A stretch of DNA of 64,000 nucleotides from Cladochytrium replicatum (Eukaryota > Chytridiomycota > Chytridiomycetes > Cladochytriales > Cladochytriaceae), in assembly GCA_025526935.1 (NCBI GenBank), contig JAHLKD010000001.1, forward strand, positions 1,116,001 through 1,180,000, in the 5' to 3' direction. Both the position numbers and the translations under genes were made by a program. Under the pieces are notes generated by a model, which saw only the letters and a program-made list of their open reading frames with translations, had not been told where the DNA came from and ran no database searches. Of the stretch, positions 55,830-64,000 are shown piece after piece. Numbering within the stretch: the first letter of the stretch is position 1; every line of letters begins with the position of its first letter.

Positions 55830-57190
55830 CCACTCAATTGATGCAGCCAGTCCATCAACGCATTTACGTAAGGTGATTGCGATTTGAAGGTACCAAATCA
55901 ACGTCTGCTGAAAACTTTTGTTCGACTGAGCGCTTGTTGCTGGTATTCCTACATAGTCCATTGCATCTGGCTTAGGGCTGGAAAGGTGACACTTCCAAAG
56001 GTCTTTCACCAGTCCATAATAGTATTGATCAGCATCCCATCAGAATCAATACGGCGGAGTACCTGATTGCCAAGATAGCGATCCAGTTCATCTTTTTCCT
56101 CAGGAATCTCTTCTTGCCAGATGAAAACGGATCTAATGGCTCTCAAGCGTTCAGCTTCCGTTTTTCTCCGTCTATCACTGGAAGGTGCTCTGGAATCGTG
56201 TCAACGTTCTGCTGTGTTTCCAAAAGCATCAGCACCACTGTTCTTGGTCTTCCATGTCTCATACAATTTTCATTTCAGACTTTCAGCACTAGGTGACCTG
56301 ATCCCTTCCTACATCTTTCTCCCGAGCATTTGAAAATCGATAATATTGATCCTTAAAACAAGGATCGAGTACCGTAGCAACTGCTAAACATGGGCTCTTA
56401 CCGATCGAGTAATATATTCTCAGCTTGTTTAGTGCATTTCGAAATGCTTTGCTGAAAGTTTCATCTGATTCTGCCTCCTCTAGGTCCTCCAGTTGATGGA
56501 TAAGATCGCTGTTAAATTGAATAACAAGGAGAAGTGTTGGATATCTAGACCTCTCAATTGCCTTTGATATAACCTCGAAAACACTCAAACCATCCTGGAT
56601 CTTCTGTAAGACCTCCAGTCCAAAATCGGCCATGCCACACTGTCGACTTGTCTCCTGAAAGTAAAATAACCTTCAAATAACAGTCCTTGCTTCTACAACA
56701 ATCCGCAAGGCTCAGTCTGAATACTAGGAGCAAATGAACCAACCTGCTGCTTCTGAAATGGTCTTGAGGTCACTCAGGAGTTTATGATCTGTGTTCTTAG
56801 ATTTGTGGTCACGTGATTCAAAAATTCCGGAATAAATCAAATAATTGAACGTACTTTTAAGAACCAATTCTAAACAGAAGAAAGGAAGTCCAATCCACCC
56901 AACTCTTTCCCCAACTCTTGCATTCGCGGCGCACACCATAACAACACTACATCTGGATTGAACACAAAGTCTTGCTCCGTCTCCAGAGAGTCGAAATTCA
57001 ATGTCTGTTGTCCCTTGGGGAAGGTGTCCAGCAGTCCAAGCAACCGGGCAATACTTCCATGGTGGTTTTTCAGATGCAGGAGAAAGTTTTGTTGATCCCG
57101 TCTTGTCGACCTTCTGGCTCAACTTACGTTTTGCAACCAAGCATGTTAATCCTTCGCTACCGCCTCAACCACCTCTATAGTATGACATGC
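55830..57190 (-). mobile_element. hAT transposon relic with BED finger (fragment 2)
   Basis: Read on the minus strand. 57190-57040 encodes the end of a BED-type zinc finger ('CLVAKRKLSQKVDKTGST', then in another frame 'NFLLHLKNHHGSIARLLG', giving the C..., HLK..H pattern). 56633-56289 is a clean open stretch of the transposase core with 'RYPTLLLVIQFNSDLIHQLE' and 'AVATVLDPCFKDQYYRF'. 56005-55850 encodes the C-terminal hAT dimerisation segment ('TFPALSQM' then, after a frameshift, 'DYVGIPATSAQSN'). Several frameshifts break it, so it is inactive. The middle matches the relic at 230-620. Terminal inverted repeats and the 8-bp target duplication typical of hAT elements were not found. Confidence 0.85.
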
Positions 57191-57264
57191 TATCAACATC
57201 AGCGACTGATGAAAGCATTGATGGTTGAACCGGTCCAGCTGCTGGCTCCTCTTGCTCTGAAGAG

Positions 57265-57790
57265 TCAGCAAAACTGAAGGTTGGCATTAGGCTCTGGTGC
57301 ACGCTGTGAAGCCAGGCCCAACTCGCTGGAGTCATTAGAAGAAGATGTGGAGCCGGGCTCTCGAGCGCTGTTGTTGCCACTGTGCTCTGATATACATCTG
57401 CGTTTGTCCTGCATGCTGTTTCCCTCATTGGACGCCTCTGAAATTAGGGGGCTGGCAGACTTTTTCCAGAGAGATATGATGCTCCGTCTTCGACAAAGTC
57501 ATCTATTATTTTGGTTAGAATGTTCTCCATGACCCTCATAAAAAACATTAATGGTACCTCCCGGCTGAAATAACCCAGACCCCATAGGATCCATGATGTG
57601 AAGAACAGCATTGTAAATGGTGGGTTTCCATAACTGAGGTCTGTATCAGCTTCCGCTGATGTCCCGAGCCTCTCGAAATTCAGCCCATGCTCGCGGATCA
57701 TGTCTTTGGTCATGTATCCCATTCCTAGAACAAAACTGATCAGCATCAAAATCGCACACTTACTTTGGTTGACACCTCTCACCTCCGCAC
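57265..57790 (-). CDS. possible small membrane protein
   Basis: Minus-strand exons with good splice sites: an intron (gtaagt...ttctag) just before 'MGYMTKDMIREHGLNF', then 'SYGNPPFTMLFFTSWILWGL' and 'GYFSRE', a GT-AG intron (gtacca...aaaaag), and a last exon starting 'SASPLISEASNEGNSMQD' and ending at 57265. It has one hydrophobic segment and a Ser-rich tail. The first exon is not defined. No family recognised. Confidence 0.4.
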
Positions 57791-57824
57791 CATATCCCAC
57801 CGCCCTGCACCATCCTATCCAGAT

Positions 57825-58112
57825 CCATCGATCTCCCACTCCGCAGACCCGACAACGACTACCCGAACTACACGTACGAGTCCATCATCCCTGACGGCGC
57901 AAACCCCAACGACATCAAAAGGCCCCTGATGCACCGAGCTCACCGATCCCGACATGAACGAACGCGCAATCTCGTCCTCCTCCTCGCCCGCATACCTTTT
58001 CTCTGTCTGCCCGGAACATCTACTATCTAGCAAAACCACAGCCAAGGGAACGGGCTTGGCAAAATCAGCGGGGAAAGAAGACTCTGTTGAGCTTGACTCT
58101 AGTTCGTCATAA
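57825..58112 (+). CDS. 3' part of an uncertain plus-strand gene
   Basis: A GC3-rich open stretch with no ATG at its left ('SIDLPLRRPDNDYPNYTYES', 'DGANPNDIKRP') continues, after a one-base shift near 57925, with 'TELTDPDMNERAISSSSS' and 'PEHLLSSKTTAKGTG' to a TAA at 58110-58112. It looks like a cytoplasmic tail. The 5' exons are not found, and the opposite strand is also partly open, so this may be a fragment. Confidence 0.35.
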
Positions 58113-58276
58113 TGTCCTCCCAACCGCCCAGGAGTATATCCCCGTTCTCGCCTCCTCGACCCCCGAACCCCCTGCTGTCGTTCCCGAAGTTGAGTCGCGG
58201 GTACATTGTGTGGAGTGCAACTTTATTGGTGGTTATATTCCCACCTTCAGTTCAAATCGGGAACTTTCTATTTTGA
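58112..58276 (+). CDS. small ORF with one transmembrane helix
   Basis: 54 residues from an ATG that overlaps the preceding TAA (taATG). It is Pro/Ser-rich ('SISPFSPPRPPNPLLSF') then 'RGYIVWSATLLVVIFPPSV', a single hydrophobic segment. Codon use is GC3-rich like real genes nearby. The 3' end stops 14 bp before the COG6 stop on the other strand. It could be an exon of a larger gene. Confidence 0.3.
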   Translation: MSSQPPRSISPFSPPRPPNPLLSFPKLSRGYIVWSATLLVVIFPPSVQIGNFLF

Positions 58277-58290
58277 ATCCCAGCTTGCAT

Positions 58291-61080
58291 TTACAGATCA
58301 TCCTCAACAGCCAGAAGCGTCTCAACATCCGCCACGGTTCGCACCACAATACTTGCAGGCCAGTCATACTTGTTCGCGGGGTCCATCACTGCATCGTAAA
58401 GTCGTCTATATGCTTCAATGAACATCCGCAAGCCACGGATAGCAACTTGGTGCTTTGCGCTGCTTTTTCCCGCTCCGAAGCTCGGTTCTGCCCCACTTCG
58501 AGGTCGAATCGCAAGGGAGGGACTGATCATCGCCGTGGCGGCGTTTGAATCAACGAGACGTGACAATGAAGCAGCTAAATCCAAATGGGCGGAGCAGAGA
58601 AACAGATCGAATTTTGCAAAAACGTCTGTTAGTGAGTGGGCGTCCATATGAGGAAGCAGAGACAGTGGGACCTTGGCAAGATTCATCGGACTTTGAGCAT
58701 TTGATCGAACAACCGTTCAGTTGCTCTTTACCTGGTCTCTGTTTTCCTCCATTGTTTCGATCGCCAAAGCAATCCCCGATTGTTTCAGCAGAGCTTGGTA
58801 CTAAGCACTGATCAATCAAAGCACAATCACAGTTCTATGCAATTACCTGCTCAACAACCAAGATTTCGATCTGGCCTTCGACCTGAGCCTCTAACGCATC
58901 AACTAGTCCAACTGCCACGCGATAGGTTCGGAGCACTCCCTGATGTCATATAACAAGTGTCACCTTGAGGATGTACCAGCGATTTGCAGCTTCTCCCTGC
59001 TCACGTGAATATAGAACAAGCAGTTGACCAAAAAGATAGCTTGGTCCAGGACGGCTCCCAACGTTGTTGCACTAGTCATACACATACGTACGAGGGGTTC
59101 CACCAATCCACGTAGAATTTCATGAAATCCGTCGTCGTCTGAGTCAGAAGTAAGACCAGCTGAATACGTCGACAAGATCTCCCTCTAAACAAGAAAGAAT
59201 TTCAATTCCTTCTCACACTTCGCGAGACCCAAACTTACTATCTGGGATGCAGCTTCTTTCAAAGTGTAAGGAGGCTGCAGATCTTGGGGTGGTGCCTAGA
59301 GGGGTATCATTGGACTAAATTAAACACCTTTTGCCTGGATTTCATACCTGAGTTTGACGAAGAAAGTGCTGACCCTGAGCCACCAGTACTTCTCGGAATG
59401 TCTTGTTCGCCATTTCACCCAACCTGAATAGCACGTATTAAAAATAGATACCGCAACGATACGATGGGGAACTCACTCCGACAAAGAAATGGCGAGCTGT
59501 GCATCCTTTCCGACTACACGAGTAATGGTACCGCAATAAAATTGTACAAGCTGAGCGAGCTTGTAAGTCGTCACAACCGAAGTTGATGTCTGCTTGGCGG
59601 AAATGACCTGCTCGACTCGCACTCTCAGCGGCCGAACTGTCCCCTCAAGATTTTTGTTCAAAATCGTCAAAACTGCCTGCCCCGAAGCCGTGACTTCTCC
59701 AAGTACTGAATCATCTACGAGGGCACCTCGGATTGCTGTGCTCTCAACTTTGCGCCTCGCATCTGGTCTTCAGTTAGATCCATGGTTCGCCCAAATTTAG
59801 AAAAGGATCTATCCACCTGTGTTGATATTAAAAAGGCCTTCCAGCAGCTCCCGTTCATTCGCAGCCGCTTCATGCAGCCATGCGAGCATATCTCCGACGT
59901 AGCGAAGATGATCATGTGCGTGAATCTCAATGGGTCTTGGCATCCCACCGGGTCCCCCGACAGTCAAAGCATCGATGAAAAAGCGCACCAAAGCCGGTCT
60001 ACGTACATGGGCGATTTCATCGATACACGTCCTGAGGAAATATTAGCGACAAATCATACACAACACGAATTTACCTACTGGAAAAGAACGGGTCTCTGAC
60101 GAAGGGCGGACATTGCGTCTCTGAATGCAGGTGTAAGATCTGGAATCTCCCGATTCATTGCTCGACATTCGTGTTGCGCCCAGCGGAAGAGCTTTTCATA
60201 GGCGGACTCTTGATAGACGGAGAGTGATTCCATAATTTCCATCCTAACAACATGCCCGTTTAATAAGAATTTCTTTTTAAGTTCTGTAATGATTACCCTG
60301 CCGTCTGGTTTTCGGTGACAAGAAGTGCTTTACATTCGTCGTTGATTTGTTGGAGCTGTTTTAATGCATCGAAGAAGTCGTTTCCAACTCCCACCGAAGG
60401 GCTTGTCAATGCAGCAACCTCTTTATCCGAAAGGGTAAAACGCTGCAAGAAAGCTTCCGCGATGAGTTTCCGTGAAGACGCTTGGGCACTATTAGCGTTG
60501 GAACGAACTTGTATCAGTATGATCGGCATTGAATCACTATCTGATCTTACCATTGGCCCTTGATTTCATTCATTTGAATGAGCAGATTTGCAGTTCGTTC
60601 CTTTGCCGTTCCGTATATCCCTTGCAAATCATCAAAGCTCGTGTTGATCCTCTTTACTTCATCCTCGATCAGTTGAAGTGGCTAATTGCGAATTATTTAG
60701 GGTTTCACCGGAAACGTAATCACATCTCCAAACCTCGTTAAGTGACCCATAAGCGTCCATGAAACGTCGGTTCACCAGTCCGATCTGTTTTTCTACATCA
60801 GTTCGTAGCTCATTTCTAGTGGCTATCAAATCATGATCTTCGCTGTAGAAATCGGCAAGATATTCTGCAGCGTCTTGGGTGTCTGGGTCGTCCAATGACT
60901 GGATTAAAAATTCAGGAACACAGATTAGGAATCGCGAATTCTGACTAATTTGTCCTTCTTTACGGTATTCAGAATCTTCTGGAGGCGTCGAGACAGGGGG
61001 TTCGACTTCACGAGCTTGTTCTGCGGGTGAGTGGGAGCACCCTCAACGGCTGGAACGCCTGGTGGTGCTGCGGCGGCCAT
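58291..61080 (-). CDS. COG6: conserved oligomeric Golgi complex subunit 6
   Basis: COG is a tether for retrograde vesicles at the Golgi; Cog6 is in lobe B. More than ten exons. The N-terminus '[14 protein letters not shown]', '[13 protein letters not shown]' joins across an intron to '[14 protein letters not shown]'. Diagnostic blocks follow: '[20 protein letters not shown]', '[19 protein letters not shown]', '[20 protein letters not shown]', '[20 protein letters not shown]', '[17 protein letters not shown]', and near the C-terminus '[18 protein letters not shown]' and '[19 protein letters not shown]'. The product is about 700 residues, as in other Cog6 proteins. The ATG is at 61080, only 28 bp from that of Rds3. 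Confidence 0.93.
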
Positions 61081-61086
61081 TTGCTA

Positions 61087-61092
61087 CACGTG
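61087..61092. promoter_or_regulatory. CACGTG box in a 28-bp divergent spacer
   Basis: CACGTGAC sits in the 28 bp between the start codons of COG6 (minus, 61080) and Rds3/PHF5A (plus, 61109). It must lie in the core promoter or 5' UTR of at least one of them, and probably both. Confidence 0.5.
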
Positions 61093-61108
61093 ACCCGCCA
61101 ACAGTGCG

Positions 61109-61671
61109 ATGGCCAAACATCATCCGGTGAGACGTGGAGTTCGCAGATTGATACGAATGAACCACTGAATATTGAATAGGATCTTATCTTCTGCAGGAAG
61201 CAACCTGGAATAGGTAACTGGCAGACGTTGTTCTCTTTCATCGCTGACAATCCATTTTATTCTCTCAGCCATCGGACGCCTTTGCGAAAAGCACGATGGC
61301 ATTTGCGTTATTTGTGACTCGTACGTCAGGCCGTCAGCTCTTGTACGCATTTGCGATGAATGTAACTACGGCTCGTTCCAAGGCCGCTGTGTAGTTTGTG
61401 GTGGTCCAGGAATCTCGGACGCATACTATTGTACGGAATGTGTAGTGACGGAAAAGGACGTAAGTTGGATATCATGAGAGCCTCCTTTTCTCAACCTTTC
61501 TTGCTGACATGTTACACGTTTAGAGAGACGGATGCCCAAAAATTGTGAATCTGGGAAGTAGTAAAACGGATCTGTTTTATGAGAGAAAGAAGGCAAGTGT
61601 CCTACAAACCGTGCTTGCTTTGTACTTCGCTGACAAAGTTGATTCTCTAGTATGGGTTCAAGAAAAGGTAG
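61109..61671 (+). CDS. RDS3: PHF5A/Rds3 splicing factor (SF3b subunit)
   Basis: Exactly 110 residues in five exons, like human PHF5A. Exon 1 is 'MAKHHP' (61109-61126), exon 2 '[11 protein letters not shown]', exon 3 starts '[19 protein letters not shown]' and contains '[10 protein letters not shown]', '[20 protein letters not shown]', then '[16 protein letters not shown]' and 'FYERKK' and a last exon 'YGFKKR' (61651-61671). The cysteines form the zinc-knot knotted fold of this SF3b component, which holds the branch-point adenosine with SF3B1. The last intron is GC-AG (gcaagt...tctctag). One of the most conserved fungal genes. Confidence 0.96.
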
Positions 61672-61952
61672 CCTTAGTGTTTGGTTTTTCGAAAAATTTT
61701 TCTGTGGTGAACATAAGTCGGTAATGGAATTGTCCAAAGATAATAAACCTCAAAGCAGCATAGTATCATAAAACGTGAGATTATCAGCTAGATAGTGTGC
61801 ATATTGACTTGCCGGAAAAAGAATTCAGGAAACAGTATGATGAGAGCAAGCAGTGAGAAGCGAAAACTGTGAAGCAATACACGCAGTGTGAAGCAAAAGC
61901 AGAAACTGAACAAGAACAGAAGCCAGCAAAATAGTAATATTCGGAACTCTTC
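61672..61952. other. convergent spacer
   Basis: No feature recognised between Rds3 and the SH3-containing gene. Confidence 0.5.
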
Positions 61953-64000
61953 CTAATGCATAGCGCTGTACGGAATCACCATTGCCATTGGGAAATAACC
62001 CATGCAACCGCGTGCCCAATTCAGCCCATACGCCCATTCGTCACTTGCGTGCTGATGAGATAAAGAAATTACCACCGTGAGAAATAATGAGAACGATAAA
62101 GCCATACCTGAATCATAATCACGACATCGCCAGGCGACATATCCAACCTTTGGTCTACATACTGGGCAGGGATAGTCGTAGACGTTGAAGGCCTCGCATT
62201 ATACCCAGTCGATGCACTGGCTCCGAACTTCTCCACGGCATAGAAAATCTGCTCCATACTCGTACCCGGAGGCAGATTCTGCAAAGCAGGATCGTCCGAA
62301 ATCAGCTGCTGTCCTTCACTTTTCGAGCCGCCCCTCTCTTCCTCCACAAGCCCGCTTGGAGGTGTTGTTGCAGCGCGTGCAATCCTGTTTCCGCCAGAAT
62401 TTCCAATCAGGCCGAAACCCATCATCGCGTCCATCGCCATTAGGTTCAGACCGTAAAGCTCTGCGGAAGTTGGAACACCCATGGGTTGCTGAAAGTGTGA
62501 TGACATTGGAACAGGTGATCCCATAGCAGAGTTGTTAAACCTGTCGTAGCTGGTACCAGATAAACCTGCACCATCCAAAACTCCGGATGACGAATACGAA
62601 TTAGAGTATGCTTGCTGAATGGAGTCGAGCTGCATGGAAAGCTGGGACGGAGGGAATTGAGGTTGTGACTGTACGGATCCTCCCACCACATAGCGGTCTG
62701 ACTGGCTTCCAACCTCAGGCGTTTGACTATCCTTTAGCGCTTTACTAATGTTCAAGAGCTCCCTTGCGGCAGTTGTAAGACTCTCCTTCTCACTCCCGGC
62801 CATCTCTGAAGCCCTTATCACGGCGCTTGCCGCAGCAACTCGCTTAAGGACGCTGGCCGTGATCTCGGGATTGATGGGGGAAGCTAGCGAGAATTGATCA
62901 TCCTCTGATTGCTCGGTTGACTGAGGCATGAACGTGAAGCTCCCATCGACGGAGGACGATTGCAGAACTGCCTTTTGCTGAGGGCTCTCGCTGAAGCTTG
63001 GTCGGCCAAAGTTAAAGAAGGAGGTTGAAGGTGTGCTCTGAAGTCGGCCGTCATATGTGCCCGCACTCGTGCTCGGACTTCCAATTCCAGCGTAGATGGG
63101 ATCCGTTTTGTAGTGAGTACCGGCAGAAAGTCCAGATAGCGATGGAACGGAGTTGGGAACGGACGTAGGAGATGTACTGAGTTCGGGAACATGCTGATCT
63201 GCAACCGCCAGCGGTGATAAACTAGCAGAGTTCTGAGGCGACAACGATTTGAAAGGATACGTGCTTTGGTCAGGGCTGAACAGCGGCAAACCTGGAACTT
63301 CGGCGGGAGGTTCGCGGTGTGACATAGCGGACTTTGCACGATTCCTCGGCAACGAATCCGATATGATCGAATCAGTGTCGTCCAAATCGACCCAATCGTC
63401 GTCCTCCAACCTCGCGTCTTCTTTTCCACCAGATATCACCTCGATCTGAGGCTCTGCAGAGTAAAATGCCGATAACCTAAGTTCGGGACGTCTGTTATTC
63501 ATGCCAAAAGAGGCACGATGCAGCTCCCATCCGGGAGTGGAGACTGCAGCTGTAGTGTCCTTCGCTGCATTGGAAGTTTTGAATACATGCGTTTCGCCTT
63601 GGTCCGAGAATGGAACAGGCCAGAATCGTCCTCGTTCGTCTTGCACGTACACGTCCGTTCTTGAACGCATCCCGCTCGTCGTTCGGGTAATACGGTGTCC
63701 TGATCTCACCGAGTTCGTCCGCAAACGCACTGCAGGTATTTCCACCCACTTCGGCCCATCATCTGCCATCATGTCGCCGTAACTCATCTCTTGCTTCTGT
63801 TGTTGTTGTTTCCGCTGGAGTCGCTCTTCCCGCTCCCAATCATCTCTGCTGACTCTTTGGTTGTTGGAAACGAAGCTGGGTCCAGACATGTTAATGCTTC
63901 GTTGACGTGCTGCGAAGTTCGCGAATGCAGCCTCTGGGCTTTTTGTGGGTACATCAGACTCTGGCTCTGTGTCAGACGGTGCCCATATTGACCTTGCTTC
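61953..64000 (-). CDS. Ser-rich protein with C-terminal SH3 domain (5' end outside the window)
   Basis: The frame is open to the window edge. The first visible Met at 63889 ('MSGPSFVSNNQR') may be internal, because the codons upstream ('SIWAPSDTEPESDVPTKSPE') also read well. The body is Ser/Pro-rich with short conserved-looking stretches ('WVEIPAVRLRTNSVRSG', 'EDDDWVDLDDTDSI', a helical 'LKRVAAASAVIRASEMAG'). The last exon (62051-61953, after an intron 62107-62052) completes an SH3 fold: 'QRLDMSPGD.VIMIQ', then 'DEWAYGLN', 'GCMGYFPMAMVI'. SH3 domains bind proline-rich partners, often in actin or endocytic complexes. The family is not identified. Confidence 0.75.

Noticed and set aside
1-64000. 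tRNA, rRNA, CRISPR or secondary-metabolite cluster
   Set aside because: No sequence resembling these was seen; neighbouring genes do not form a biosynthetic set.

Overview
This window is nuclear DNA of a fungus. It has dense genes on both strands, many short introns (roughly 45-120 nt, GT-AG with some GC-AG) and fungal or eukaryotic housekeeping families throughout. The mix (a COX7a-like subunit, LAMTOR4, a CX10C-type MIC19, a PHO80-like cyclin, an Slm-type BAR/PH protein) fits an early-diverging fungus such as a chytrid; the phylum is an inference. No tRNA, rRNA or CRISPR array was recognised.

Layout. 0-5.8 kb: a relic of an hAT transposase, a decayed copy of a sterol/diacylglycerol O-acyltransferase gene carrying an AT-rich insert, the intact acyltransferase, then an Mpv17/PMP22 protein. 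5.8-8.4 kb: gene-poor. 8.4-22 kb: a PHO80-type cyclin, a divergent COX7a-like / SLC35F6-like pair, a multi-exon membrane protein, a small minus-strand gene, a C2H2 zinc-finger protein, an acidic secreted protein, a disrupted AHA1 (Hsp90 co-chaperone) and an unknown ORF. 23-32 kb: two tandem NmrA-like oxidoreductases ending in a CaaX-like CTIL, a long membrane protein interrupted by one frameshift, and a Cys-rich putative regulator. 32-43 kb: Notchless/Rsa4, TRIP4/ASC-1, LAMTOR4, prefoldin 1, cofilin, MIC19, an Alr4036-type flavin-binding protein and a GDSL lipase. 43-54 kb: a broken membrane-protein fragment, an Slm1/2-type BAR-PH protein, a large Ser/Pro-rich protein and a DUF427 protein. 54-64 kb: a second hAT relic with a BED finger, uncertain genes, then COG6, PHF5A/Rds3 and an SH3 protein running off the right edge.

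The genes form no single pathway. Shared themes are mitochondria (COX7a-like, MIC19), lipids and membranes (acyltransferase, SLM-type, GDSL), Golgi/endolysosome (COG6, LAMTOR4, SLC35F6-like), folding (AHA1, prefoldin) and RNA/ribosome assembly (Rsa4, Rds3). Several pairs are divergent with very short spacers, and CACGTG(A) recurs close to start codons. Several genes need one-base corrections, which suggests either local decay or draft-assembly errors. All intron coordinates were worked out by eye.
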